38,176 nt of DNA, taken from positions 1-38,176 of the forward strand of contig JAAZEM010000203.1 in NCBI GenBank assembly GCA_012512265.1, read 5' to 3'. Made by a program: the position numbers and the translations under genes. The number at the start of each line of letters is the position of its first letter. Position 1 is the stretch's first letter. The stretch is from Armatimonadota bacterium. Lineage in GTDB: Bacteria > Armatimonadota > JAAZEB01. The notes beneath the pieces are model-generated. The model was not told where the DNA came from. It did not search any database and worked only from the letters and a program-made list of their open reading frames with translations. This document shows, in pieces, positions 24,269-33,716 of this stretch.

Positions 24269-25306
24269 ATGGCGACTTCCTTCATTGACGATCACTTCGC
24301 GCGGCTCCGCGACTCGCAGCCGCGCGCGCTTTCCTATTGCCACGCACATCCAGAAAACCTCTCATCGTGGCAGAATAAGGTACGCACGCTGGTTCGAGAG
24401 CGCCTGGGAATCCCGAAAATGCATTCGGCACCACGTCTCCTGGACGCGCGCATCGAATCGAGCGAAGAGGTAGATGGCTACATTCGTGAGCGGCTTCTCC
24501 TCCGCACGGAACCGGATCTGGAGGTTCCCGCTTTCCTCCTGCGCCCCCTTGGGCAATCTGGAAAGGTGCCCGCAGTGCTGGCCCTTCATGGGCACGGGCC
24601 CGGCAAGATCATCCCCGCCGGCTTACCCCAGGATGAGAACGACCGCCGCCTCATCGCGGAAGGGGAGCGTGATTACGCGGTCCAGGCCGTCCGCCAGGGA
24701 TATATCGCCCTTGCCCCCGACCTGCGCGGCTTCGGCGAGCTGCGGTTGAAAGAGGATATCGAGAAGAATGCAGGCTGCTCCTGCCAGCGCCTTTCCCTAC
24801 TCGCGATGCAGATCGGGCGCAACCTCCTCGGGATGCGCGTGTGGGACCTGATGGCCGCCGTCGATTACCTGCAGCAGCGCCCCGATGTCGACAGCAACCG
24901 CATCGCCGCGACGGGCAATTCGGGCGGCGGCACGGCAACCCTCTTCCTCGCCGCCATGGATACGCGGATTGCAGCTGCGATCCCAAGCTGCTACTTCTGC
25001 ACCTGGGCCGCCTCCATCCAGGCGGTGCCGCACTGCGCCTGCAACTTTGTGCCCGGCCTCTCGAACCTGATCGAGATGTACGACCTGGCCGGCCTGGTTG
25101 CGCCCCGTCCGATGCTGATCGTTGCCGGGCGCGAAGACCCGATCTTCCCCATCGAAGGCGTGGAAGAGGCCTATTCACGGCTTCGTGAGATCTACACCGC
25201 CGCCGGGTGCCCTGACCGCCTGGAGCTTTTCGTGGGCGATGGCGGACACCGCTACTACTCCGCCCGCGTCTGGCCCTGGCTCCAGGAGCAATTCGGCCGG
25301 CCCTAA
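24269..25306 (+). CDS. Alpha/beta hydrolase, acetyl-xylan-esterase/dienelactone-hydrolase-like
   Basis: 345 residues with a complete hydrolase fold: A-V-L-A-L-H-G-H-G (~103-110) oxyanion strand, nucleophile Ser218 in G-N-S-G-G-G, acid Asp290 in G-R-E-D-P-I-F-P, and His327 in G-D-G-G-H-R-Y-Y. This pattern and the N-terminal helical cap match the Abhydrolase_7/acetyl xylan esterase-like group, which deacylates sugars or small esters. No signal peptide, so cytoplasmic. TTGAGGAG lies 6 bases before the ATG. The next hydrolase starts 12 bases after the stop, so they form an operon. Confidence 0.85.
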   Translation: MATSFIDDHFARLRDSQPRALSYCHAHPENLSSWQNKVRTLVRERLGIPKMHSAPRLLDARIESSEEVDGYIRERLLLRTEPDLEVPAFLLRPLGQSGKVPAVLALHGHGPGKIIPAGLPQDENDRRLIAEGERDYAVQAVRQGYIALAPDLRGFGELRLKEDIEKNAGCSCQRLSLLAMQIGRNLLGMRVWDLMAAVDYLQQRPDVDSNRIAATGNSGGGTATLFLAAMDTRIAAAIPSCYFCTWAASIQAVPHCACNFVPGLSNLIEMYDLAGLVAPRPMLIVAGREDPIFPIEGVEEAYSRLREIYTAAGCPDRLELFVGDGGHRYYSARVWPWLQEQFGRP

Positions 25307-25318
25307 GGAGCAAGCATC

Positions 25319-26125
25319 ATGTCTCAACCAATCATCCTATGGCCCGGTGGCGCGCCGGGCGCCAAGGGCGAAGCCCCAGAGGATATCCCAACGCTCACGC
25401 CCTTCCTGCCCGACCCGAAAGACGCGACAGGCGCCGCCATCGTTGTCTGCCCGGGTGGCGGCTACCAGCATCTGGCGCCGCACGAGGCTGATCCCATCGC
25501 TGAGTGGCTGAACCGTGAGGGGATCGCGGGCTTTGTGCTGAAGTACCGGCTGGCTCCGCGCTACGCGCATCCCTGCATGCTCCAGGATGCCGCGCGCGCC
25601 ATCCGCACCGTGCGCGCCCGCGCCGGCGAATGGGGGCTGGACCCGAACCGCATCGGCATCCTCGGCTTCTCTGCCGGAGGCCACCTTGCCTCAACCGCCG
25701 GCACACACTTTGATCCTGGGGATCCCTCTGCCGAGGATCCGATCGAGCGCGTCAGCTCTCGGCCCGATCTGATGGTGCTGGTCTACCCGGTGATCTCCTT
25801 CAGCGAGTTCGCGCACGTGGGCTCGCGCAAGAACCTGATCGGCGAAGACGCGCCATCGGATCTGGTGGAGCTGCTCTCCAACGAGCGGCAGGTGACGGCT
25901 GAGACTCCTCCGGCGTTTCTGATCCACACCCTGGCAGACACCGGAGTGCCCTGGGAAAACAGTGATCTTTTCGCGCATGCGTTGCGCAAGGCGGGAGTGC
26001 CCTTCGAGATGCACATCTTCGAGCAGGGCCCGCACGGCTTCGGCCTGGGCAAGAACGACCCCGCTCTCTCCCAGTGGCCGGCCCTTTGCGCCCATTGGCT
26101 GCGCCGGCACGAGTTCGCACGATAG
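25319..26125 (+). CDS. Alpha/beta hydrolase (BD-FAE-like esterase)
   Basis: 268 residues. Starts with the tell-tale W-P-G-G-A-P-G-A seen in bacterial sugar esterases, then V-V-C-P-G-G-G-Y (oxyanion hole), nucleophile Ser118 in G-F-S-A-G-G-H-L-A, acid Asp207 in H-T-L-A-D-T-G-V-P, and His239 in Q-G-P-H-G-F-G-L. This matches the BD-FAE/hormone-sensitive-lipase-like group (feruloyl or acetyl esterases of plant polysaccharides). Cytoplasmic, so it would act on imported oligosaccharides. AAGGAG precedes the ATG. Second gene of a two-gene operon, ended by a GC hairpin at 26145-26178. Confidence 0.88.
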   Translation: MSQPIILWPGGAPGAKGEAPEDIPTLTPFLPDPKDATGAAIVVCPGGGYQHLAPHEADPIAEWLNREGIAGFVLKYRLAPRYAHPCMLQDAARAIRTVRARAGEWGLDPNRIGILGFSAGGHLASTAGTHFDPGDPSAEDPIERVSSRPDLMVLVYPVISFSEFAHVGSRKNLIGEDAPSDLVELLSNERQVTAETPPAFLIHTLADTGVPWENSDLFAHALRKAGVPFEMHIFEQGPHGFGLGKNDPALSQWPALCAHWLRRHEFAR

Positions 26126-26144
26126 CCGCGAAACACTCCGGCTT

Positions 26145-26178
26145 GGAGGCGGGCTCGCACCAAACGCGGCCCGCCTCC
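26145..26178 (+). terminator. Terminator of the hydrolase operon
   Basis: Perfect 10-bp stem GGAGGCGGGC / GCCCGCCTCC with a 14-base loop, 19 bases after the stop codon, followed by AATCATTTG. Confidence 0.7.
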
Positions 26179-26386
26179 AATCATTTGTGGCCACTCCGAG
26201 GGCCTCGCGCACCTGCCGGCCTTCACTTCCCGCTCCTGGCGCAGCCCAGAAGCGGGCGTAGACGCCACTCCAAAGGCCTGGCAGCCTTCACTCCCCCCTG
26301 CCTCATCGGGGAATTGGCAGTAGCAGGCTCGCCCCACATCCATCTCTCGCCGCGCCAGCCTGGCGGGCACGCCACAAATAGCAAAA

Positions 26387-26408
26387 GGGAGACGCCATCG
26401 CGTCTCCC
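26387..26408 (-). terminator. Terminator of tRNA-Asn
   Basis: On the minus strand a 9-bp stem GGGAGACGC / GCGTCTCCC with a 4-base loop, followed by TTTTGC, 8 bases beyond the encoded CCA. Confidence 0.88.
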
Positions 26409-26416
26409 TCTTCATC

Positions 26417-26491
26417 TGGCTCCCCGGGGAGGACTCGAACCTCCAACCCTTCGGTTAACAGCCGAGCGCTCTGCCATTGAGCTACCGAGGA
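26417..26491 (-). tRNA. tRNA-Asn (anticodon GTT)
   Basis: Complete cloverleaf on the minus strand: acceptor TCCTCGG / CCGGGGA, D arm with GTAGCTCAATGGCAGAGC, loop CTGTTAA with anticodon GTT, T arm GGAGGTTCGAGTCCTCC, discriminator G and encoded CCA. Promoter at 26524-26552. Confidence 0.95.
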
Positions 26492-26523
26492 TTATTGCCG
26501 GTTCCCGGCCCTCAAGCACTCAT

Positions 26524-26552
26524 ATTCTACACCAAACTGGAATTCTTGTCAA
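26524..26552 (-). promoter_or_regulatory. tRNA-Asn promoter
   Basis: On the minus strand TTGACA, a 17-base spacer and TAGAAT, 32 bases upstream of the mature tRNA 5' end. Its -35 box lies 8 bases from the target duplication of the first MITE copy. Confidence 0.85.
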
Positions 26553-26560
26553 TACTTGGA

Positions 26561-26816
26561 GGTGCTCTTCTGGGATTCCGACATAAGGAGAAGGCCGCGC
26601 GCACGCGCGGAGCTCGAAGCTCCGCGCTGCTTTCCGGCAAAGTCCCTTCGGGGCTTCTCCTCCCAGCCACCGCCGTTTTGAGACATCTGGGAGTATCCCC
26701 AACCCAGCCCGGCAGGGCTTCGCTCGCAAGCAGCGCGGTGATCTATCGCCGCGCGCCGGGTTGCGCGCTACCTCCGAGGCTTCGGATTCCTTATATCGGA
26801 ATCTCAGGGTGCTCTT
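26561..26816. repeat. 9-bp target duplications flanking MITE copy 1
   Basis: GGTGCTCTT occurs at 26561-26569 and again at 26808-26816, directly abutting both ends of the element at 26570-26807. A perfect 9-bp match on both sides marks a past transposition event. Confidence 0.9.
26570..26807. mobile_element. MITE-like non-coding element, copy 1
   Basis: 238 bases with 18-bp imperfect terminal inverted repeats: CTGGGATTCCGACATAAG at the left end, CTTATATCGGAATCTCAG at the right. It carries no coding sequence. Inner hairpins are obvious: GCGCGGAGC-TCGAA-GCTCCGCGC, GGGGC-type stems around TTCG, and GCGCGGTGAT..ATCGCCGCGC. A second copy lies at 34097-34335 in the same orientation. Outer parts of the two copies agree closely while about 35 bases in the middle differ. 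Nine-base duplications suggest an IS4-like or ISAs1-like transposase acting in trans; none with matching ends is in the window. Confidence 0.88.
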
Positions 26817-26879
26817 TGGCTGGTCCGGGCTTTGGACAGGAAGACACTGCGCCATAGCTTTGATATAGCCACAGGCTAG

Positions 26880-27334
26880 GCTGCCATCCATATGGTAAGC
26901 GCCTGGGCGACGGAAAGCGGGCTTGCCTTGGGGCAGATCAAGGTGGACGGCAAGAGCAACGGGATCACGGCGTTGCCCGGGCTGCTCAAGCTGCTGGAAC
27001 TGGCGAATTGCGTGGTGACCGCACCATCGGTGAGAAGGTGACCAGCGAGATGCGCCACTTCATCAGCAGCCTTGAGGGAGGCGCGGCGAAGTTGATACGG
27101 CCCATTCGGTCGCACTGGTGCATCGAGAACAGCTTGCACTGGGGGCTGGATGTAAGCATGGGAGAGGATGCCTGCCGAATCTGGCAGGATCATGCTCCGG
27201 CGAACATGGCCACGCTACGGCGGGTTGCTCTCACCCTACCCAAGCAGGAGCGCACCAATAAACGGGGTATCAAGGCCCGTAGCAAGAAGGCCGGCCTGGA
27301 TGGCAACTACCTGCTGAAGGTGTTGGTCGGATAG
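26880..27334 (+). pseudogene. ISAs1-family transposase, internally deleted
   Basis: The first part translates as H-M-V-S-A-W-A-T-E-S-G-L-A-L-G-Q-I-K-V-D then K-S-N-G-I-T-A-L-P-G-L-L-K-L-L-E, the catalytic-core region of ISAs1 transposases (normally KSNEITAIPELL). After A-N-C-V-V-T near 27018 the frame changes and the middle of the protein is missing. Coding resumes as R-H-F-I-S-S-L..I-R-S-H-W-C-I-E-N-S-L-H-W-G-L-D-V..E-D-A-C-R-I and ends at 27334, the typical C-terminus. The N-terminal third is also absent. Cannot be active. Confidence 0.88.
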
Positions 27335-27337
27335 CCA

Positions 27338-27358
27338 TCAATAAGATGCTCTCGCCCT
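27338..27358. repeat. Likely right-end inverted repeat of the ISAs1 relic
   Basis: Read inward the sequence is CAGGGCGAGAGCATCTTATT, four bases after the transposase stop. It resembles the CAGGGCGA-type ends I associate with ISAs1-family elements. No matching left end was found. Confidence 0.5.
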
Positions 27359-27470
27359 GCGAGCGCAGTCTCGGCTTCGCGGCAGGGACGGCGCGAGGCG
27401 CAGGCCGCACCGGAAAGGCGCCCGCATACCGGGGCAAGAGCCCGGTAGGATCCCCCAGCCGTGGCCCCGG

Positions 27471-29000
27471 CTAAGTAAATGGCCGCTTGTCCTGGCCGTG
27501 GGCCAGGGGGCGCGGGAGGGCGCTCTCGCCCATCAGGTAGCGGTCGACCCCGTGGGCGCAGTGGCGGCCTTCGGCGATGGCCCAGACGATCAGGCTTTGC
27601 CCGCGCGCCATGTCGCCGGCGGTGAAGACGCCTTCTACGTTGGTCTGCCGGTACTCGTCCGACTTCACGTTGCCGCGCTCGTCGAACTCGACGCCGAGCT
27701 GCTCCATCACGGCGCCCTTCTCAGGGCCGAGGAAGCCCATCGCCAGCAGCACCAGGTCGGCTTCCCAGATCTCCTCGGTACCAGGGATCTCCACGAACGT
27801 CGGCCGGCCGGCCTGCATCTGCATCTCGACGCGCACTGTGCGTAGGGCGCAGACGTTCCCCTCTGCGTCGCCCAGGAACTCCTGGGTGCTGATCTGGTAC
27901 TCGCGGATGCCGCCTTCCTCGTGCGCCGAGGAGACGCGGAAGATGTTGCTCCACTGCGGCCAGGGGTTCTGCGGCGCGCGCGTCTCCGGCGGCTTCGGCA
28001 CGATCTCGAACTGGGCGACGCTCTCGCACTGCTGGCGCAACGCCGTGCCGAGGCAGTCGGCCCCGGTGTCGCCGCCGCCGATGATGACCACCTTGCGGCC
28101 TCTGGCGGAGAGGAGAGCGACCGGCTGGCCGTCGCCTTCATAGGGGGGCACCGGCTTCACCAGAATGTCGCCCGCTTCATTGACAACATCGCCAATGGCA
28201 AAGCGGTTGGCCATCGGGAGGAAGTGCATCGCCTGGTAGATGCCCTTGAGCTGACGGCCGGGGATGTTCAGGTCGCGTGCGTGCGTCGCTCCGCCGGCGA
28301 GGACGATGGCATCGTACTCTCGGCGTAGCGCGGCGGCGTCGCACTCCACGCCCACGTTCACGCCGGGCCGGAACTCGACGCCCTCGGCCTCCAGTTGCGC
28401 CAACCGGCGGTCCAGAACGTGCTTCTCCAGCTTGAACTGGGGGATGCCATAGCGCAACAGGCCGCCGATGCGGTCGGCGCGCTCGAAGAGTGTCACCTGG
28501 TGGCCGGCGCGGCGGAGCTGCTGGGCGCACGCCAGGCCGGCAGGGCCGGAGCCGATGATGGCAACGCGCTTGCCCGTCTCGATGGCTGGCGGCTGGGGCC
28601 GAACCCAGCCCTCTTGCCAGGCACGTTCGATGATGGCATGCTCGATGTACTTGATGGTCACCGGGTCGGCGGTAGCGCCGAGGACGCACGAGGCCTCGCA
28701 CGGCGCCGGGCAGAGCCGGCCGGTGAACTCCGGGAAGTTGTTGGTAGCGTGGAGACGCTCGATCGCCTCATCCCACCGGTTCCGGTAGACCAGGTCGTTG
28801 AAGTCCGGCATCACGTTGCCGAGGGGGCACCCCTGGTGGCAGAAGGGGATGCCGCAGTCCATGCAGCGTGCCGCCTGCTTCTGCAGCGCGTCCGTGGGGA
28901 GCGGCTGCTCGACCTCGCGCCAATCCCGCACGCGCTCCTCGACAGGGCGGCGCGGCGCCTTCATTCGCGGTATCTCAAGGAATCCGGTTGGCTTGCCCAT
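27471..29000 (-). CDS. gltD: Glutamate synthase small subunit (NADPH)
   Basis: 509 residues. N-terminal ferredoxin-like region with C-M-D-C-G-I-P-F-C-H-Q-G-C-P and C-P-A-P-C-E-A-S-C, supplying 4Fe-4S ligands; then G-S-G-P-A-G-L-A-C-A (FAD-binding) and G-G-G-D-T-G-A-D-C (NADPH-binding). It feeds electrons from NADPH via FAD and Fe-S clusters to the large subunit, which converts glutamine and 2-oxoglutarate to two glutamates. It follows gltB on the same strand with a 54-base gap, so it belongs to the gltBD operon. Ends in TAG, which shows that TAG works as a stop here. Intact. Confidence 0.96.
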   Translation of the reverse strand: MGKPTGFLEIPRMKAPRRPVEERVRDWREVEQPLPTDALQKQAARCMDCGIPFCHQGCPLGNVMPDFNDLVYRNRWDEAIERLHATNNFPEFTGRLCPAPCEASCVLGATADPVTIKYIEHAIIERAWQEGWVRPQPPAIETGKRVAIIGSGPAGLACAQQLRRAGHQVTLFERADRIGGLLRYGIPQFKLEKHVLDRRLAQLEAEGVEFRPGVNVGVECDAAALRREYDAIVLAGGATHARDLNIPGRQLKGIYQAMHFLPMANRFAIGDVVNEAGDILVKPVPPYEGDGQPVALLSARGRKVVIIGGGDTGADCLGTALRQQCESVAQFEIVPKPPETRAPQNPWPQWSNIFRVSSAHEEGGIREYQISTQEFLGDAEGNVCALRTVRVEMQMQAGRPTFVEIPGTEEIWEADLVLLAMGFLGPEKGAVMEQLGVEFDERGNVKSDEYRQTNVEGVFTAGDMARGQSLIVWAIAEGRHCAHGVDRYLMGESALPRPLAHGQDKRPFT

Positions 29001-29054
29001 CTGTCTGCTCTCCTCGATTTCCTGCCACGGTCGGGCATGATATACCCTGCCGCT

Positions 29055-31931
29055 TCAGGCGACAACGGGAGAGGCCGGACTGACAGCCGACGCGCCCGCC
29101 AGCGCTTCGCTTGCCTGCTCCCGCTTCCGCTCTTCGATCACCTTGCGGTAGTCGCGAGGGTAGACCTTGACGAACCGGCCCTGCAGCGCCTCCCACTGCG
29201 CCAGGACGCGGGCAGCCACGGGGCTGCCGGTCTCCCGTGCGTGCTCCTCGACGAGCGCACGTACCATCGCCTGATCTTCCAGGTCTGTGAGGGGCTCAAT
29301 GTCCACCATCTCCTGGTTGCAGCGCAGGGCAAAGTCGCCCGCCTCATCGAGGACGAAGGCGAGGCCGCCGCTCATGCCCGCCGCGAAGTTGCGCCCCGTG
29401 GGGCCGAGGATGACGGCGACGCCACCCGTCATGTACTCGCAGCCGTGGTCGCCGCACCCCTCGACGACGGCGTAGGCACCCGAGTTGCGCACGCAGAAGC
29501 GCTCGCCCGCCAGGCCCTGGAAGAAGGCACGGCCTCGCGTCGCCCCGTAGAGAGCCGCGTTGCCCACGAGAACCTGCTCCTCGGCGGCGAAGGAGGACTC
29601 CCGCGGGGGAAAGACGACGATCTTGCCGCCGGAGAGGCCCTTCCCCACGTAGTCGTTGGCGTCCCCCTCCAGCGTGAGCGAGATGCCGCGCGGCACGAAC
29701 GCCCCGAAGCTCTGCCCGGCCGACCCCGTCAGGTGGATCCGAATGCTCTCCTCCGGCAGGCCCTCGCTCCCGAACTTGCGCGTGATCTCACTCCCGAGGA
29801 TGGCCCCGACCGTCCGATGGACGTTCCGAATGGGCAGCTTCAGCTCGGCGCGAGGGATCTCTATGCCGGCAAGGGAGGGCACTGCTTCGCCCTTCACATC
29901 GCGCTGCACCGGCGGGCACCAGCGGATATGCACCGGGAGGTCGAGGATCCGCTGGATCTTGGGATCGGCCAGGATCTCGCTGTCCAGCGACTCTCCGATC
30001 GCGTGCTCCTGCGCCTTCACCCGGCGCGTGGCGACCGCGGGGCCCACCTCCGGCCGGTAGAGGATCTTGCTGAAGTCCAGGCCCCTCGCCTTATAGTGCT
30101 CGATGGCCTTGCGCATGTCGAGGAGGTCGCTGCGCCCGACCATCTCCGCGACGGTGTGGAAGCCGAGCTGCGCCATGATCTCGCGCAGCTCCTCAGCGAT
30201 GAACTGGAAGAAGGTGACCACGTACTCCGGCTTGCCCTGGAAGCGCTTGCGCAGCTCTGGGTTCTGCGTCGCGATGCCCATAGGGCAGGTGTCCATGTGA
30301 CAGACGCGCATCAGGACGCACCCCATCACCACCAGGGGCGCCGTGGCGAACCCGAACTCCTCGGCGCCGAGGAGCGCCGCAATGGCGACGTCGCGGCCGG
30401 TGCGGAGCTGGCCGTCCGTCTGGACGATGATGCGGTCGCGCAGGTTGTTCAGCACCAGCGTCTGTTGCGTCTCCGCCAGACCCAGCTCCCAGGGAACGCC
30501 CGCGTGCTTGATCGAGGTGAGCGGGCTGGCGCCCGTGCCCCCGTCATGCCCGCTGATGAGGACCACGTCGCTGTGGGCCTTGGCGACGCCCGCGGCCACG
30601 GTGCCCACGCCCACCTCGGAAACGAGCTTCACACTAATGCGTGCCCTCGGGTTCGCGCACTTCAAGTCGTAGATGAGCTGCGCCAGGTCCTCAATGGAGT
30701 AGATGTCATGATGGGGCGGTGGGCTGATCAGAACCACGCCCGGCGTCGTGTGGCGCACCTTGGCAATCCAGGGGTAGACCTTATACGCTGGCAGCTCGCC
30801 CCCTTCGCCCGGCTTGGCGCCCTGGGCTATCTTGATCTGCAGCTCGTCGGCGCTCACCAGGTACTCGCTGGTCACCCCGAAGCGGCCCGAGGCCACCTGC
30901 TTGATGCGGCTGCGCCTGCTGTCGCCGTTCTCGTCCGGGAAGAAGCGGTCCGGGTCTTCACCGCCCTCGCCGGTGTTGCTCCACCCACCCAGGCGGTTCA
31001 TGGCAATAGCAAGCGTCTCGTGCGCCTCTTTGCTGATGGAGCCGTAGGACATGGCCCCGGTGCAGAATCGCCGGACGATCGACTCGACCGGCTCTACCTC
31101 GTCGATGGGGATGGGCGTTCGCTCGTGAAAGCGGAACTCCATGAGGCCGCGAAGCGTGCAGAGGCGCTCGCTCTGATCGTTCACCCGGCGGCTGTAGGAT
31201 CGGAAGAGCTCGTAGTCGCGCGTGCGCGTCGCTTGCTGGAGGCGGAACACCGTCTCCGGGTTGAAGAGGTGGAACTCGCCCTCTCGCCGCCACTGGTATT
31301 GCCCGCCCCACGCCAGGCGCGGCGGGCTCACCTCGCGCTCCGGATAGGCGCGCCGGTGGTGCGCGAGCACCTCCTCGGTCACCTCGCGGATGCCAATGCC
31401 GCCGATACGGGACGCGGTCTTGGCGAAGTACCTGTCAATTAGCTCCTGGCTCAAGCCGATGGCCTCGAAGATCTGCGCGCCGCGGTAGCTCGCCACGGTG
31501 CTGATGCCCATCTTGGCCATGACCTTGACGATGCCCTTGCACACCGCCTTGATGTAGTTCTTGATGGCCTGCGCGGCATCCACCCCCTCCAGGAGGCCTT
31601 TCCGGACCATGTCCTCCAGGCTTTCGAAGGCGACGTAGGGGTTGATGGCCCCGGCGCCGTAGCCGAGGAGCAGGCAGAAGTGATGCACCTCGCGGCAGTC
31701 GCCGCTCTCGACCACCAGGCCCACCTGGGTGCGCAGGCCCTCGCGCACCAGGTGGTGATGCAGGCCGGAGCACGCCAGGAGCGATGGGATCGGCGCGTGA
31801 GACGCACTGACCCCGCGGTCGGAGAGGATCAGGATGTTCGCGCCCTCGGCCACCGCCTTGCTCGCCGCCTGGTACATCCGTTCCATGGCGCGCTCCAGGC
31901 CCGCGGCGCCCTCCAGCGCCGGGAAGAGCAT
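29055..31931 (-). CDS. gltB: Glutamate synthase large subunit, C-terminal part (downstream of an amber codon)
   Basis: 958 residues in the same frame as the upstream part, from which it is separated only by the TAG at 31959-31961 and nine sense codons. It holds the end of the central domain ([10 protein letters not shown]), the FMN-binding synthase barrel ([20 protein letters not shown]), the 3Fe-4S loop [13 protein letters not shown], and the C-terminal GXGXG beta-helix. All look undamaged. If translated alone from ATG 31931 it would lack the glutaminase half; only a distant G-rich stretch could act as ribosome site. It may be made by read-through. Confidence 0.93.
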   Translation of the reverse strand: MLFPALEGAAGLERAMERMYQAASKAVAEGANILILSDRGVSASHAPIPSLLACSGLHHHLVREGLRTQVGLVVESGDCREVHHFCLLLGYGAGAINPYVAFESLEDMVRKGLLEGVDAAQAIKNYIKAVCKGIVKVMAKMGISTVASYRGAQIFEAIGLSQELIDRYFAKTASRIGGIGIREVTEEVLAHHRRAYPEREVSPPRLAWGGQYQWRREGEFHLFNPETVFRLQQATRTRDYELFRSYSRRVNDQSERLCTLRGLMEFRFHERTPIPIDEVEPVESIVRRFCTGAMSYGSISKEAHETLAIAMNRLGGWSNTGEGGEDPDRFFPDENGDSRRSRIKQVASGRFGVTSEYLVSADELQIKIAQGAKPGEGGELPAYKVYPWIAKVRHTTPGVVLISPPPHHDIYSIEDLAQLIYDLKCANPRARISVKLVSEVGVGTVAAGVAKAHSDVVLISGHDGGTGASPLTSIKHAGVPWELGLAETQQTLVLNNLRDRIIVQTDGQLRTGRDVAIAALLGAEEFGFATAPLVVMGCVLMRVCHMDTCPMGIATQNPELRKRFQGKPEYVVTFFQFIAEELREIMAQLGFHTVAEMVGRSDLLDMRKAIEHYKARGLDFSKILYRPEVGPAVATRRVKAQEHAIGESLDSEILADPKIQRILDLPVHIRWCPPVQRDVKGEAVPSLAGIEIPRAELKLPIRNVHRTVGAILGSEITRKFGSEGLPEESIRIHLTGSAGQSFGAFVPRGISLTLEGDANDYVGKGLSGGKIVVFPPRESSFAAEEQVLVGNAALYGATRGRAFFQGLAGERFCVRNSGAYAVVEGCGDHGCEYMTGGVAVILGPTGRNFAAGMSGGLAFVLDEAGDFALRCNQEMVDIEPLTDLEDQAMVRALVEEHARETGSPVAARVLAQWEALQGRFVKVYPRDYRKVIEERKREQASEALAGASAVSPASPVVA

Positions 31932-31958
31932 CGGCAGGATGGCGGCCTTGAACCCCCG

Positions 31959-33716
31959 CTAGCCGTCGAGCTGCTTCAGCTTCGCCAGCTCCTCGTTGGT
32001 GAGGATGGGGGTCTCCAGAACAATGCGCTGCGCTGCCTCCGGCTCCGGCTCCAGCAGGTTGTCGCGCCGGCCCAGGTTGGAGCGGAGCGACGTGATCAAC
32101 TCCTCCCGGATGCAGTCGAGTGGCGGGTTCGTAACCTGGGCGAATAGCTGCTTGAAGTAGTTGTAAAGGATCTGGGGCTGGTCCGAGAGGATGGCCAGCG
32201 GCGTATCCGTGCCCATCGACCCCAGCGCCCACATCCCATCCCTGGCCATTGGGCCGAGGATGTACTTCTGGTCCTCCAGGGTATAGCCGAAGGCCTGCTG
32301 GCGTCGCAGGAGCGTCTCTGGGTCGGGCGCCGGCACCTCGGGCGCTTCGGGGAGGTCCTCCAGGCGGACACGGTACTTCGCCAGCCACTCGCCGTAGGGC
32401 TGGGCCGTGGCCAGGGTATGCTTCAGCTCCTCGTCCCCGACGATGCGCCCTTGCTCCATGTCGACCAGGAACATACGCCCCGGCTCTAGCCGGCCCTTGT
32501 GTGCCACGTTCTCGGGGGCGATATCGAGCACACCCACCTCGGAGGCCATGATCACCCGGTCGTCCTTCGTCACCCAGTAGCGCGAGGGGCGCAGGCCGTT
32601 GCGGTCGAGGGTGGCGCCGATCGTCTTGCCGTCGGTGAAGGCGATGGACGCGGGGCCGTCCCACGGCTCGATGAGGCAGGCGTGGTAGGCGTAGAAGTCC
32701 TTCTTCTCCTGCGACATCGTCTGGTGCTTCTCCCACGCCTCGGGGATCAGCATCATCATCGCGTGCGCCGGACTGCGCCCCGCCTTGACCAGCAGCTCCA
32801 CCACGTTGTCGAGCGTCGCGGTATCGCTCAGGCCCTCACGGGTGATCGGGATGAGCTTCTCCAGGTCGCCGGGCTCGAAGAGGGTGGACTCCAGGAGCAC
32901 CTCGCGGGCACGCATCCAGTTGATGTTCCCGCGCAGGGTGTTGATTTCGCCGTTGTGCGCGATCATCCGGTAGGGGTGCGCCAGCCGCCAGTTCGGGAAG
33001 GTGTTGGTGCTGAAACGCGAGTGGAACATGCAGAACGCGCTCTGCAGGGCCTCGTCACGCAGGTCCGGGAAGTAGAGTGCGAGCTGTTCTGCCGTCAGCA
33101 TCCCCTTGTAGACGAGCGTGTAGCAGGAGAGGCTGGGGAAGTAAACGTGCTCGGCATCGGGGATGCCACTGCTCTCCACGGCGAACTCGTGCCGCTTGCG
33201 GATGACGTAGAGCTTCCGCTCGAAGGCGTCGGGGTCCTGGATCTTCGGCCCCCAGCCAACGAACGCCTGCTCCATGCGCGGCTCGGCTGAGAGCGCACTG
33301 GCGCCGAGCATGCGGTTATCGACCGGCACCGGGCGCCACCCGAGGAAGCGCTGGCCCTCCTCGGCGACGATGCGCTCGAAGAGGCGCTTCGCGATAGCCG
33401 CCTGGCTCGGATCGCGCGGCAGGAAGAGCGTACCAACGCCGTATTCGCCCCGGCCGGGCAAGGCGATGTCCAGCCGGGCGCACTGCTCCAAGAGAAACTC
33501 GTGGGGCACCTGGATGAGCACGCCGGCGCCGTCGCCCGTGTTCACCTCCGCGCCGCTCGCACCGCGGTGGTTCAGGTTGTTCAGTGCGGCGAGGCCATCG
33601 CGGACAATCTGATGCGAGCGTTTGCCCTTGAGATGCACCAGGAAGCCGACGCCACACGCGTCGTGCTCGTACCGCGGATCGTAAAGGCCTTGCGGATGGG
33701 GTACATCGCTCTGCAT
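31959..33716 (-). CDS. gltB: Glutamate synthase large subunit, N-terminal part ending at an in-frame TAG
   Basis: 585 residues. The mature N-terminal nucleophile is Cys21 in Y-E-H-D-A-C-G-V-G-F, starting the class II glutamine amidotransferase domain (N-H-R-G-A-S-G-A-E, H-N-G-E-I-N-T-L-R-G-N), followed by the start of the central domain. It stops at a TAG after L-K-Q-L-D-G; the next codons [13 protein letters not shown] continue the family alignment in the same frame, so with one sense codon here gltB would be 1553 residues, the normal length. GAGAGGTTCTAGAG precedes ATG 33716. The promoter at 34051-34079 leaves a leader of about 330 bases. Confidence 0.93.
   Translation of the reverse strand: MQSDVPHPQGLYDPRYEHDACGVGFLVHLKGKRSHQIVRDGLAALNNLNHRGASGAEVNTGDGAGVLIQVPHEFLLEQCARLDIALPGRGEYGVGTLFLPRDPSQAAIAKRLFERIVAEEGQRFLGWRPVPVDNRMLGASALSAEPRMEQAFVGWGPKIQDPDAFERKLYVIRKRHEFAVESSGIPDAEHVYFPSLSCYTLVYKGMLTAEQLALYFPDLRDEALQSAFCMFHSRFSTNTFPNWRLAHPYRMIAHNGEINTLRGNINWMRAREVLLESTLFEPGDLEKLIPITREGLSDTATLDNVVELLVKAGRSPAHAMMMLIPEAWEKHQTMSQEKKDFYAYHACLIEPWDGPASIAFTDGKTIGATLDRNGLRPSRYWVTKDDRVIMASEVGVLDIAPENVAHKGRLEPGRMFLVDMEQGRIVGDEELKHTLATAQPYGEWLAKYRVRLEDLPEAPEVPAPDPETLLRRQQAFGYTLEDQKYILGPMARDGMWALGSMGTDTPLAILSDQPQILYNYFKQLFAQVTNPPLDCIREELITSLRSNLGRRDNLLEPEPEAAQRIVLETPILTNEELAKLKQLDG

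Noticed and set aside
28395..31442. A 1015-codon plus-strand open frame antisense to gltD and gltB
   Set aside because: It is an artefact of high GC on the strand opposite conserved glutamate synthase genes; its translation is low-complexity and matches nothing.
21322..31961. Genome-wide recoding of TAG to Gln
   Set aside because: TAG ends gltD, the BlaI-type gene, the PilX-like gene and the second hydrolase at family-typical C-termini, so it is a normal stop codon here.
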